From Chlorokybus atmophyticus (lineage: Eukaryota > Streptophyta > Chlorokybophyceae > Chlorokybales > Chlorokybaceae), in the NCBI GenBank assembly GCA_009103225.1, contig RHPI01003369.1, forward strand, positions 1,416,395 to 1,480,394: a stretch of DNA of 64,000 bases, read 5' to 3'. The notes under the pieces are model-generated. The model was not told the DNA's origin and ran no database searches. It worked only from the letters and a program-made list of their open reading frames with translations. A program made the translations under genes and the position numbers. The stretch's first letter is position 1. Each line of letters begins with the position of its first letter. Of the stretch, positions 35,182 to 45,654 are shown piece after piece.

Positions 35182-37595
35182 GAACCTCTGCCAATTCGGT
35201 CCCTATGCCGCCATCACATCCCGAGTGTGCAAGCAGTGCTCAAATGGAGCATGCATTGCACATTGCTACTACACACACACACACACACCTGTTGACATGC
35301 GAGTACAGTCATACATGCGAATACATGCCCCAATGCACATTATTCACACACCTGCACAGTATACACTGGCAGTCCTTCATCACCCACATCAATGTTGAAC
35401 GGCACAGCACTACTGTGCCCTTCTGCAAAACCAACGACGCATGAGAAATACTCACAATTGCAAGACATGCACCCACAAGCATTAACAACACATATGTAGC
35501 ATACGATCTTACACAGATATGAATACCAATATAGCAACCTTGTTGCCTTTATGTTGCCTTATAAATGTAGCAGCCTTGCACAGGTAATTAATTGACTCTA
35601 ACCAGCATGCATGCGTGACTGGCCCGGGGGGGGGTGAGTAGGNGGAATGAGGCAATGAGTGCAGTGTATATAGCCCGATAGTTATGTATGTATGATTGCA
35701 TGCGTGGTTGAGTGCAATGTCACATAATGTGTGCATGGTTGCCTTGCATGGATGACATCCCCATTGCATCTTGTGTACACAGCTGCATAACCAAGTGTAT
35801 GCCTAGATGACCGAGTTGTTAGAGACCTATGCATTGTAACTAGAGGGCTTTATATAAGGAGCATGCGGATCTGCACTGGGCCACAGTCATGTGTCCTTGG
35901 ACTGCTGGTTGCTGATGCCCCCATTCCACTACGTGGGTTCCTCACCATAAGTCCCGTCACGTGCCTGATTTTGGCTCGAGTTGTGGGGCATGTCGCAGGA
36001 CCGGGGGACAGCATTGACGGCTGCTGGGAGTTATGGAAAGGGCGCTCAGACAGGCGCCAATTGTGGCCATCAAAAGGAGTGTCGGGGTGCCGCAGTACCA
36101 ACTACTGGCCCGTATTTGGGTCGACATTCTCAGCATCTGCCCCACGGCTCACAGCTGCATGCGCGCACAAGTGGGAGGCAAGATCTAGAGGTAATAATTG
36201 CACAGGCACAATGCAAAGTGCGGAGACAATACAGCATGCACCACGACCACTACTTACCAAGCCGCCACCGCGCGGATTTATATCAGCATTACTCTCTACA
36301 CGAGCACCAGGGGGCAAGAATGACGGGCATTCTCTGCAAGCACCAGCATGTGTCAATCAATGAACAAAGTCATAAACAACCACCACTTGGTGCGTGCACA
36401 AACAGGCTGATAAGCTTACCGGTAGCATAAGTAGATGACGCCGGTCAGCAGCTATGCGCCAACATCGCCCGGAGGTTAACGCCATCACATACACCTCTCT
36501 TTTCGAGGCGCCATTTGATACGGTAAGGTCGGTCCGCAACCCCAAAATGATATCGGCTTGTTTACCACGAGAACGCCGGGCTCTGTTGGTATTCTGGGCC
36601 CTTCGCTTCTTTGTGGCCTTCTCCGCCAGCGTAGGCGAGGATCCCATCTGTCCTGCACCCTGCACCCCTTGAGACTGTCCTGGTGCGTGTCCTGCCCCTT
36701 CATCATCAACGCCCGCCGGCTACCCGCTGCACAATGGGGTCCCATGCATCTGAGAGGCATCATTGCTCAAGTCCCCCTCGTCATCCTCAACCGGCTCATA
36801 CATCTCCGCCAACGGGGCGGCGACCACCCTCCACGCCGCCCCCAACCACACTAATTTCGTGCCCTTTACTGCAGCTCACTTGTTAGATTTCACACAACCG
36901 ACTATCCCTCTCAAACGGCCCCTACATGCCACTCTCGTCGACGTCGACCATCACAGACCTGTCTGTTCGGATTGCCGCCAACAGGGCCTGTATCGCTGTC
37001 GATAGCCAGCGACGGCATACAGCTGTCTACGTTTACCCAGATGGCCAATTCCTCACAATTTTACGTCTGTCCACGTCGACAACCCCAGACTCCACGCGAC
37101 GATGCGGGCCAAAACGGCGACAACATGAGTTAATGGAAGATGGTCGGGCTTTTCAACTGCACATAAAACCCGACAAAGAGCGATGTCGGGTGGGGACACT
37201 GGCGCGACGTAGGACCCGATAGAGTGATAGCAGTTTATCGCAAGTAGGGGCGTTCCTATTGCGATTCAAACCATTTCGCGCCGACACGGTTGCGTAATAT
37301 TGTTGATGCCTGACTGGCGGCGGCGGCGTGGATCGGCACGCGAGCCATGCTGAATGGTCGTTGATTATGACGCTCGACTGGCCGGCGTTGTGTGCCATGT
37401 ACAATAACATGTCTACTACAGTGTGTAGTTTACTGAACCAATGGTACTTTCATCAAGTCACTTCATACCGGCTCTCGCATAAGGGGTCCTTGCATAAACA
37501 TTTGTGCCTCGTGCTAATACTCTCAGCAGGTGTCGAGTTCATTCAGGGGTTGTTTATCCGAAGCGCAACAAGCGCATTTTAGTAGTTGAAATTGC
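35182..37595. other. Unassigned stretch: (CA)n tract, one ambiguous base, short frames only
   Basis: A (CA)n run lies at about 35270-35288. A G-run with one undetermined base (35643) suggests sequencing difficulty. Two frames at 36763-37005 and 36926-37222 (plus) overlap out of register and could be one frameshifted coding remnant (DGQFLTILRLST). A basic minus-strand frame at 36665-36357 (RSRGKQADIILGLRTDL) is another candidate remnant. None matches a family I know. Confidence 0.5.
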
Positions 37596-38075
37596 ATGCG
37601 CGGCTTGCCGAAATCCTTTTACGTACGAAAAGTGGCAGGGGAAGTAGTTGTGTACGTAGTACATAATGCTTTGGTTCGAGGGCCTCCGCAGGGTGAAAGT
37701 GCCTTGCCTACGCACTTGGACGACCTTTTAGTTAGTGCCGAAAATGGCTGGATTGAAGATGTTGGTGGTTTGCTTTATGCGATAGATTTAGTCTCCCATG
37801 TAAAACCACCATATATGGGGCACATTATGCCCATTGCAAATGTTTTCTTACTACAAAACGCCGAGGCGCATATCATGCTACTGAGCCACTTTAAATTTGG
37901 AAAAGGCCATGGGGTTGGACTCTTTAGCAACACAACGCGGGCCATCAGCACCTTCAGCATGTGCGTGCGTTCATCCGACATTACATTTTGCCGTGGGGTG
38001 GAAACAACTCTAGAGCAATTTAACGGCGCCGCTTTATGTGCCAATCAATACAAAAAATACGCGGGCGGCGTTTAG
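37596..38075 (+). CDS. Hypothetical protein, 159 aa, unrecognised
   Basis: Uninterrupted plus-strand frame starting MRGLPKSFYVRKVAGEVVVY and ending NQYKKYAGGV. It reads like a folded globular protein: mixed hydrophobic/charged, little low complexity, no cysteine-rich motif and no transmembrane stretch. Landmarks include GWIEDVGGLLYAIDLVSHV and HFKFGKGHGVGLFSNTTRAI. Base composition around it is more AT-rich than the housekeeping genes and differs from the retroelement relics on either side. No upstream exon, splice site or partner gene is evident. It could be a transposon cargo gene, a viral remnant or a chance frame. I do not recognise it. Confidence 0.4.
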   Translation: MRGLPKSFYVRKVAGEVVVYVVHNALVRGPPQGESALPTHLDDLLVSAENGWIEDVGGLLYAIDLVSHVKPPYMGHIMPIANVFLLQNAEAHIMLLSHFKFGKGHGVGLFSNTTRAISTFSMCVRSSDITFCRGVETTLEQFNGAALCANQYKKYAGGV

Positions 38076-38346
38076 CCGCCAAGTTTAAAATACCCGACGC
38101 GCGATTCACGCCATATTTCATGAAAATGCCCCTTCCCCGATTTGAGTGGATTTTGCACCACGTTACCACAACTCTGATAATGCGCGGTGTCAAACGCCCT
38201 TAACATCGGGGCAAGGGCATTTGTTGGCGGCAAAAGGTCACTGACTTGGCCGCGTTAGCGGCAAACCATTTGAATCGCTAGCTGCCATAGGCCAGCTCCC
38301 CTCAGCCAATCGCTGTATTTGGTTGAAACCCCTGTGTGGCAGCGCT

Positions 38347-39060
38347 CTATTCGTTGCTGTTTAGCTTTACCTCAAAAGTCGTCACGAAGGTCTTATTGTG
38401 CAAATAATTGGGACTCTCTTGTTTCCTTAACATGACAAAATGCAACGCGATGATGTTCGTTAAACACTCTATAGCATGACGGGCAAGGAACGGGAGCAGC
38501 GGCTCTCTCGCAAACATAAGGAAGTACAAAGAGCTTGAGCGCAGGGTTGCTTGCGGAGTGCACCAGTACCCCAGCGCAAGCTAGGGCAGGTATTCATTCT
38601 CCTTGCTTGAGGATGGGTCACTTAGTGCCACCGCAAGGCTTTTGTAGTAGTTTGCACCATGCGCTCAGCGAGGACACTAGCTTGAGGGTGATCACACCTG
38701 ATGTATCGTTGATTGATGAGCGCGCGGTTGAGCAAGACATTCAGCTCATTTAGAAATTCCATGCCTTGGTTGGTAAGGAGTTCTTGTAGGCGCCGTTTGT
38801 GCTGAGGATGTGGTCCATTAATCATCCTGGAGGAGGACTTGCTTAACAGAGGCATCAGCTCAACCCATTTGCTTAAGTGCTCAATGGCGATGAGGACGTA
38901 GGTGTTGCCATGACACGTTGCGGGCTTTGCTGCTAAGTCCATGCTTAAGCGGTAACCGAGGCGCTTGATGGGAAGGGGCTGTAGCTAAGGGTGTTGCAAT
39001 TTCAAGACTTGCATTGCCTCAGCACCTTAGCGACATTACATGCAAGTCCAACCCATAGTT
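38347..39060 (-). pseudogene. Ty3/gypsy integrase relic
   Basis: Minus-strand remnants in integrase order. LQPLPIKRLGYRLSMDLAA (about 38990-38930) leads into the rve core. YVLIAIEHLSKWVELMPL carries the first region, TNQGMEFLNEL the second Asp motif and DHPQASVLAERMVQTTTKAL (to 38622) the catalytic Glu region. YFLMFAREPLLPFLARHAIE follows at 38529-38440. Frameshifts and stops separate the blocks. The motif series is diagnostic of chromovirus/gypsy pol in plants and algae. No LTR was found on either side and the rest of pol is missing. Confidence 0.85.
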
Positions 39061-39072
39061 ATTGCAAACCAT

Positions 39073-39106
39073 GTTTTTTTTATTTTTTTTAGGGGGGGGG
39101 GGGGGC
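39073..39106 (+). repeat. T-run followed by G-run
   Basis: Two T-rich runs are followed by an uninterrupted G stretch of about 13 bases. Homopolymer G runs recur in this assembly (35630, 51448, 53241 and 55513 regions). Confidence 0.85.
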
Positions 39107-39577
39107 ATACTGAATTCATTAAGCAAAGTAGAGAGTGTGAGAGCTATCCACTGCCAGAGACTAAAGGGCTGCGTTGAAACGCTTTCCACACTCTACCCCA
39201 TGGCAAATTCGGACAAAGCAAATGCCAGCATCGCTAAGCCGCAAGCTTGTTAAGGAAGCGACGACTTAAGACGTGATAGCCCACTCGCGAAGTGTAATCC
39301 CACCAAGCCAATAGACGTGTGCTTGGCGGGGAGAGTTCCCCCCCCACTGAGTAGCAGCTGGGTTTGGGTGCAGATCAGATAGAGGAGCGCTACTAACAAG
39401 CATTCGACAGTATACCTGTCATGCACCGGCAGCGAGCTCCATGCCGAGGTGTGCGGCGCTGGCGCTTGATGCCAACGAGCTGGAGGAGGTAGGACCCACA
39501 CCCGCACAGGGGAAAAGAGAGAAGTATCATGCCAGTCTATTGGGGAGGAGAGAGTATCTGCTTCCGTGCCGTTCACA

Positions 39578-40485
39578 TTATCGAAGACTCAGGAGCATAA
39601 GGTCTCCGACACGGACGTGACGCGCAGCGCGCCTGTCACAAGCCCTGACGCAGAAACAGGCGCCCACCATTCCTTCGGCAAGGGGCACCCTGGGCCAGCA
39701 GTTCCAGCCAGTACGCCGGGATAGCACCCATAAGCAACGCAGAAGCTCCGCCGTTTTGGCTGCGACCGAATTGATGAGTTGGGAAGCCGTGTACGAACGG
39801 CGGTGAAGGCTGTCCCAAAGGTCTTGCACCCATTGGAAACCTGAAGCTGCCCAGGGAAGGAAGCACGCATGATACTTGCCCATCCCGAGCACTTTGCCAT
39901 ATGGGCCGATCATGAGCCCATCTTAAAGAGTGCTTAAGGACTTCATTGTAGTTGGTGGGAGGCAGAAGTTCTCGTGGGTGGACTTAATAAGCTATAGAGA
40001 AGGAAGCGCCGGTGGGGTGCTACTTCTACATGCACGACCAGGCCCACTGCTTGTCATGTGGTCCGCAAGCAATTCTGTATATCCGAATGCCGTGGGTCTG
40101 GGGCCCACTGCCCGAGCTAAGCGAAACCCTAGGTTTTAGAGGCCCAAGTGGGGTCACCAAGGCGCGATGCCCACATAGCCAGTAGCGCCTGGGCTTGCGT
40201 CGCTGGGTCCAAAATGCCAAGTCCTCCTTCTTCGCGCGATAGACATGACACTTTTCAGCAAACTCGGCCCCTAACAGCTGGTTCTGCGCCATCGCATGAG
40301 GAGTGCCATAGTAATGTCGTGCACGTCGTGTGTAAAGACCTCATATGGCAGCTGAGGGGTACGCCATGGCAGCTATGTATCACAAGCATGCGAGCACTAA
40401 CTGCGATGCGACTAAGGACTTCCCAAGAAGAGAGAGATAGTGCTTTTATTATAAAGAAAGACGGCCCATCTGCAGCGTGCTGTTG
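39578..40485 (-). pseudogene. Non-LTR (LINE) retrotransposon reverse-transcriptase C-terminal relic
   Basis: Minus-strand blocks in shifted frames. At about 40225-40150 one frame gives GLGILDPATQAQALLAMWAS, the classic post-RT motif of LINE ORF2 proteins. Downstream, WVQDLWDSLHRRSYTASQLI and neighbouring blocks (39880-39600) resemble the segment that follows it in plant LINEs. Several frame changes show decay. The 5' part of the ORF is replaced at about 40485 by DIRS-like sequence, and the 3' end is not defined; a frame at 39576-39250 may continue it. Confidence 0.6.
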
Positions 40486-40663
40486 GTGATAGGCGCCATG
40501 TCCCAATAAAGTTGGTGACCATCATTTGTGGCAAGCTACAATCTATGTTTTTAATGTTAGGGCCTGCAATCAAACTTATGACTTGGCATACACGCCGCTC
40601 GATTGAGACGCGCCGCTCCTGGAATTTACACATGGTGCTGCGCAAGGCGGAGATTGATGAGTT
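40486..40663 (+). pseudogene. DIRS-like RT/RNase H fragment
   Basis: Plus strand reads PIKLVTIICGKLQSMFLMLG followed by PAIKLMTW. This matches the better preserved fragment at 55739-55985 (LLARKYGKLHFMFVVLGPAV) and the typical DIRS/Ngaro pol segment after the RT core. It is cut off at 40664 by the copia LTR. Confidence 0.6.
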
Positions 40664-41054
40664 TGTTGAGAACTAGTGATGCGCCTAGTGTGTGTGTATT
40701 TGCCTCCTACATACAAGTGTGCACACACTAAGGACAAGTGCAGCAAGCACGCCAACTAAAGAGACAATGTGCGACCCACTGTATTAAGCAGTACACAGTG
40801 TCTTAAATACTATGCTACTAAGCACTAGTCAACTCTAGTCAACTCTGGTCAAAGTCAACACTAGTCAACACTAGTAAATGGTCAAAGTCAACGGTCAAAG
40901 TCAAAGTTGACCATGGTTGACCATAACTGCCATAACTCCCGTAACTCCCGTAACTCTCGTAACTCATGTAACTCCCGTAACTATAAAGGTTAAGCTGATC
41001 GTACCAACTACATGTAGGCGCCGCCTATACATATACTTTTAACAAGCTATAACA
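40664..41054 (-). repeat. Copia copy A, 3' LTR
   Basis: 391 bp. Preceded (minus sense) by the purine-rich tract GTGGGAGTGTTAGA, as expected at the start of a 3' LTR. Contains the TTGAC-rich array and a 10-bp-periodic TAACTCCCG block. Confidence 0.9.
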
Positions 41055-41704
41055 TCTAACACTCCCACGCGAGCAGCTTGACCTTGAACTCCAAGATCTT
41101 CTAGCAAGCTTACCCACATTAACGTACTCCTTTGAACACTCCCACGGATGTGTTGCTCCCATGGAATTGATGCTTGTCTCCATGACACCATCTTTCTCCT
41201 CATGCTGTAAGACTACAAGGTTCCAATACTCCTTGTTTCCTCCTCATAGTTGTCGCATCAGGTTCCACAACGCCACGCCTGACCTTGCTTTGGTGGTTTC
41301 GAAGACTCCCTCAATGGCGAACTACGCTATAAAGTACACTGAGTTCTCTACCTTAGCAATGCTGTACCAAAGTGTAGGCCGTGCAAGGGTTGATCAAACC
41401 CTTCTACCAAGGAAGCACCCCTCCCATCTTCTGTTAGCTAGCTATACAACTCAGTCCTTGCATGCTAATCAAGTGAAGTGTTCTAACTAGTACCGCACAC
41501 CTGTGTGCTACCAGAAAACAACTCCACAGCAATGCAACCTCTAGTGTATGCAGCTCAACACCAGCAACTACTTATAGGCTAGCAGTAACTCTCGCAGACC
41601 TTTGTGTCTGCGACCTCCGTTTACGCATGTCCTTCACGCGCCCTTGCAGTGGGAGAGGACGGACGAACACCATCCACTGCAACTCCTTGAGGTCCTCACC
41701 AATG

Positions 41705-42490
41705 CTAGAAAGCAATTGCCATCGTGGCGTGCTCCTCCTTGGTTGCCTCATCGTGGATCCTCTTCTGGCACTCGCGAATGAAGTGGCCCTTCATCTTGCA
41801 GTAGTGACACTCTTTGTCACGTGATGGCTTCCCACCACCCGCTTTGCTCCTATTTCGTGTGTGTTGAGAAGATGAGGCAGAAAGTGCAATAGGTTCTCCA
41901 CCATTCTCTATCTCCTGAACATCCAACTTGCCTTCCACAGCTAGCAGCTTAGGCACTACATCAGCAAACTTCAAAACCACATCTGAGGACTCCAACACAG
42001 TCACTAGCGTAGCAAAGCTCTTTCCTAAGCCAGCTAAGACTGCCCACATCACCTCCTCTTCCTTCACATCGTGGCCCACTGCTGCAAGGTCTTGCCAAAG
42101 CTCCCTTGCACGCGAGATGTACTTCTGGATTGGCTCTTTGTGCTCCATCTTCAGAAGTGTCAGCTTGCGTCTCAGCTGCAACTTGCGCGAGTTGCTGTTG
42201 GCCTTGAAGAGGGTGTCGAAGACCTCCCACGCCTCACGTCCAGTCTTGCAATCCGCAATATGAGGGAGATGGAAGTCGCTGACGTGCAAGCCTATCAGCG
42301 CAAAAGCTGATTGTGAATTCTCTGTCCAGGTACCAGTGTCACCTATTCTTGGTCGCAATAATGTGGAGGAGGTGGGATCGACAAAACTCCAAAGCTTCTT
42401 GCGGATCAGCACCAACTTCATCTTTAGCGACCATGAAGCGTAGTTGTGCAGATCAAGGGACTCGATGGGCATCCTATCCGTGTCAGCCAT
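41705..42490 (-). CDS. gag: Copia-type Gag polyprotein (copy A), 261 aa, intact
   Basis: Nucleocapsid/capsid protein of the LTR retrotransposon. Starts MADTDRMPIESLDLHNYASW (DUF4219-like N-terminus), continues through a copia gag (UBN2-type) region with DTLFKANSNSRKLQLRRKL and YISRARELWQDLAAVGHDVK, and ends with one CCHC zinc knuckle, CHYCKMKGHFIRECQ. The frame is complete and uninterrupted, with its stop at 41705, while the B, E and F copies are broken; A is thus the youngest or best-preserved copy. It lies directly after the primer-binding site. No pol gene follows, so reverse transcription must be supplied by another copia element. Confidence 0.92.
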   Translation of the reverse strand: MADTDRMPIESLDLHNYASWSLKMKLVLIRKKLWSFVDPTSSTLLRPRIGDTGTWTENSQSAFALIGLHVSDFHLPHIADCKTGREAWEVFDTLFKANSNSRKLQLRRKLTLLKMEHKEPIQKYISRARELWQDLAAVGHDVKEEEVMWAVLAGLGKSFATLVTVLESSDVVLKFADVVPKLLAVEGKLDVQEIENGGEPIALSASSSQHTRNRSKAGGGKPSRDKECHYCKMKGHFIRECQKRIHDEATKEEHATMAIAF

Positions 42491-42599
42491 TGCTTGCTAC
42501 ACAATAGTACAACTCACCCTCTCCCCAAGAACACTCTACTAGTAGGCGCCTATGCTCAACACTTTCTCTCACTAGCATAAGCAATCACACAAGCGAGTG

Positions 42600-42612
42600 T
42601 GGGCCCATAACC
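42600..42612 (-). promoter_or_regulatory. Primer-binding site matching initiator tRNA-Met anticodon arm
   Basis: Minus-strand GGTTATGGGCCCA immediately follows the 5' LTR. It is the exact complement of UGGGCCCAUAACC in the anticodon stem-loop of eukaryotic initiator tRNA-Met, i.e. half-tRNA priming as in Drosophila copia and Ty5. The same site occurs at 50909-50921 and 56795-56807, and with one change at 61226-61238. Confidence 0.85.
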
Positions 42613-43003
42613 TGTTGAGAACTAGTAATGCGCCTAGTGTGTGTGTGTTTGCCTCCTACATACAAGTGTGCACACACTAAGGACAAGTGCAGCAAGCACG
42701 CCAACTAAAGAGACAATGTGCGACCCACTGTATTAAGCAGTACACAGTGTCTTAAATACTATGCTACTAAGCACTAGTCAACTCTAGTCAACTCTGGTCA
42801 AAGTCAACACTAGTCAACACTAGTCAATGGTCAAAGTCAACGGTGAAAGTCAAAGTTGACCATGGTTGACCATAACTGCCGTAACTCCCGTAACTCCCGT
42901 AACTCTCGTAACTCATGTAACTCTCGTAACTATAAAGGTTAAGCTGATCGTACCAACTACATGTAGGCGCCGCCTATACATGTACTTTCTACAACCTATA
43001 ACA
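42613..43003 (-). repeat. Copia copy A, 5' LTR with TTGAC array
   Basis: 391 bp. Between 42777 and 42870 there are eleven TTGAC cores: nine on the minus strand (42777, 42787, 42797, 42803, 42813, 42823, 42830, 42836, 42849) and two on the plus strand. TTGAC is the core of the plant WRKY W-box. A TATTTAAG-like word lies downstream of the array in element orientation. Confidence 0.88.
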
Positions 43004-43065
43004 TTTACCACGCGCTCAAATTGTTTGTATCCATGTATCGACCCATAGCGACCCCGCAGCATGAG

Positions 43066-43320
43066 CTGTGTGTCGCATATAACTCGTGTGAAAGTTATAT
43101 GAGTTCATGAAGCGCATGAAATGCGCGCTTCTAAACTCAAAAAAACTCGTTAATGAGTTATGAGACTCTTGTGCCCTTACTGCCCTAGGCACTTGGGGGC
43201 ACAAGCACCCATTAGAGTGAGTTATGAGTCACAAGCTCCTTGTCTAGTCGCTTGAAACCCTAGCACGGCGGCGCCATTCTTGGCATGGGTGGCGAGTGTG
43301 GTTTACTTTGCAGGTGTATC
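43066..43320 (+). repeat. DIRS-like element 5'-terminal fragment
   Basis: Shares order and sequence with 62413-62640 (plus) and 54820-54600 (minus): a start near TTATATGAGTTCATGAAGCG, then ACTCGTTAATGAGTTATGAG, a CTTGTGCCC/GGGCACAAG inverted pair, and the GGCGGCGCCATTCTTGGC block that includes the gag start region. Only this terminal piece is present here. Confidence 0.7.
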
Positions 43321-43494
43321 GGCTTCTCAGGCTTCGACTTCTGCGTCAGCAGCCATGGCGCCATCGACAAGTTGAAGACCAAAGAAGCGCGTGACTTTCG
43401 CACCTGACGTGAAGAAGTAGTTCCCATAGTTGTAGCCTAGCGCCCTAGTGCGGACTTGTGTATAGATCAACTTGTATCTATACACTTGTATATT

Positions 43495-43556
43495 TGTATT
43501 GTAATGCACTTATAATACAATACAATACAAATGTATTGTATTGTATTGTATTGTAA
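43495..43556. repeat. (TACAA)n / (TTGTA)n inverted simple repeat
   Basis: Runs of AATAC units are immediately followed by GTATT units, forming a long AT-rich self-complementary block around 43511-43550. Confidence 0.85.
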
Positions 43557-43599
43557 CGTAGCCACCGTGCTATCGACCCATAGCGACCCCCCAGCATGA

Positions 43600-45439
43600 T
43601 GGCATGATTACTCTCAGGCTATGTTTACAGCATGATTGTATGAGAGTTCAACTGCTTATGCGGGTGCATTATTGAAGTGGTTCGCTCATGCAGTTAGGCC
43701 TTGAGCTTCAAGCTGATGATGATGAACTGTACAAGGCATTGATAAGCAGCTTGCGCAGAGCTAATAAGTGTGCATATGCATGCATAAGCATGCATGCCAT
43801 TAGTCACTTTATGTGACAAGGTATTCGTGGCGTTTTAAAGGTCATGTGTGGCTTGTGTTGCCAAGAGAATTGTATGTGTAAGCACAAGATGGGCGAATAG
43901 GCTTTTTAGCTCTCTTATGGCCAAGTGGAAAGGCAACAACGAGATATGTACAAGGCTAGACCAGCATGGTGTTGGGGGTTCAATTGCACTCAGCCTGGTG
44001 TTTGGGGTGCTTGGCTTAATTGTTTACGGGCTTTGCTTACCCTCACAGGTGGGACTTTTGCAGTGGTTCACATAGAGTTTTGGTCATGCACCTTGGAGTT
44101 AACACCTGTGTTGAAAAAAAGGCGCTTACCATAGGGTTTAAAGGTGATTTTACCTAGTGGTTGGCGTTTGCACTAACGGAGAGGTGCCTGGCTAGGGGTT
44201 TTGGTTGTTTACCTCGTGGTTGGCGCCTGTGGTAAAGAAGAGGCGCCTCCCACTTTTGTACCCGCGTGTGGTGTTGTTACTAATCTTCTGCTATTAAATC
44301 AGTAAGTTGATGTAGACAACCCCTATTTAACTGATTTTGCCCTTGTGTACCGTTGAGTGCGCATGCATGTGTATGTGCATGCTGTAGCCTTACACACTAG
44401 TAATGTACGCGTAAGCCTCTTAGCGTATGTCAAAGATGTGCATGGCCTGTGCGCATGCATAATAGCCTTGCACTTGAGTGCATGTGTGGTTGCATCCCGC
44501 TAGCCACTCCACAAGATACCGGGTTGTAACGGTGCTCGTGCCTTGTCGCCCGTAAGTTGGTCCAATCAACACCCCTCTCAGCAAGACACGGTATTCACAC
44601 ATGCCCCCTCTCAAGCTCACATGTGCGTCCCGCCACTCGCATACGCACGCGCATGCGCTCGATGCTACACACCGACTTGTGTAGCGCCTTGCATGGTGAC
44701 ACAAGCAAGCACACACCAGTGGACACACGCTAGCAACTTTTGCTAACCACCACTAAGCTTGCACACAAGACATTAGGGAGCTAAAGGTTGTTTTGCACAT
44801 CGTAAGATGTCGTATGTTTACCTACAAGTCTGCACATGCTACTGTAGACGAATCCCGTGCTGCATAAAACTAAATGCTAAGATGCATAACCTTGTAGTAT
44901 AATTTAAGACCTTTCTTACGCACCAAGATCTCCGTGTTGGGTGCTCATATAGTCAAGTTATACTACTTGGCGCCAGGCCCTTTCAAAAATGTGGTTAAGC
45001 TCTTCTCGACTGGCCCTCCGTTTTCTGGCACCTGTCATACTGTTTTCGGGGCTTCGGTCGATGTCCGCGGCAGACTTAACTCGCCGATATTTGCCACAAG
45101 TCATGAAAAACGTGGTGCTCAATAAATGGGTCAAAAAAGGTCTTAAACGCATGAAACTTGGCCTCGACTGTGACATAATGCATGCTCACACATGTGTGAG
45201 CCATTACTAGCAAAATCACAAGTTTAGATGGCTACAGATATGGAGTGGCTCAACCACCCTATTTATGGCTTGTTTCCAACAACGATGCTACAGGGCTACT
45301 GCATTCATGCACTGACTTGCACTAAGTGGTTTACATCACATTGAGGTGGTGGTTGTGACAATAGGCTGCCTTTTCGTCCTAACCTTTGGCATGGGCAACA
45401 ACCATTTTGACCATGTCACCTTTGCACACCATGCTTGGT
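43600..45439. other. No recognised gene
   Basis: Only short frames, none with a recognisable domain. A minus-strand frame at 45176-44958 (RRASREELNHIFERAWRQVV) reads smoothly but is unassigned. Degenerate ACCTAGTGGTTGGCG-like direct repeats lie at about 44140-44230. Confidence 0.5.
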
Positions 45440-45654
45440 GTCCCATCACGTCTTGTTAAACATGCGCACACATGTCAACTTAAGCAAGAGTAATGCCAAA
45501 TGCATATTGCATTGGCGACGATCTCGACAACCTTGATATGTCCACCATTATGATCTGTGCAGCTCAAGGCGGCCTCGAGACCATTAAGGGCGAGGCACGT
45601 CAATGCCTCCAATTTGCAAAAGGCTGGTTTGCGAGGGCCAAGCTAAGTGGGAGA
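45440..45654 (+). pseudogene. 3' end of an unidentified retroelement ending in a purine tract
   Basis: Plus frame MPNAYCIGDDLDNLDMSTIM continues to QCLQFAKGWFARAKLSGRC and ends in AAGTGGGAGA directly against the LTR at 45655. The same terminal sequence appears in reverse at 58702-58745 next to another LTR of the same family. It looks like the last codons of a pol or gag-pol and a polypurine tract. The family is not certain. Confidence 0.45.

Larger units (their letters stand above)
40664..43003 (-). mobile_element. Gag-only Ty1/copia retrotransposon, copy A (two 391-bp LTRs)
   Basis: Two nearly identical 391-bp LTRs (40664-41054 and 42613-43003; TG...CA ends in both orientations) enclose only 1,558 bp. 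On the minus strand the order is LTR, primer-binding site GGTTATGGGCCCA, gag (261 aa, intact), a short non-coding tail, purine-rich GTGGGAGTGTTAGA, LTR. No protease, integrase or reverse transcriptase is present, so this is a non-autonomous element of the TR-GAG kind. No matching target-site duplication is visible (flanks GAGTT and TTTAC), suggesting recombination between copies. Confidence 0.9.

Noticed and set aside
29990-35600. Terminal inverted repeats for the GDQ/CXC element
   Set aside because: Flanks were scanned by eye for paired ends and duplications; none convincing.
40659-43008. Target-site duplication around copia copy A
   Set aside because: Flanks GAGTT and TTTAC do not match; the same holds for copies B and E.
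44420-45210. Several short frames on both strands
   Set aside because: Overlapping, in different registers, no domain; likely chance frames.
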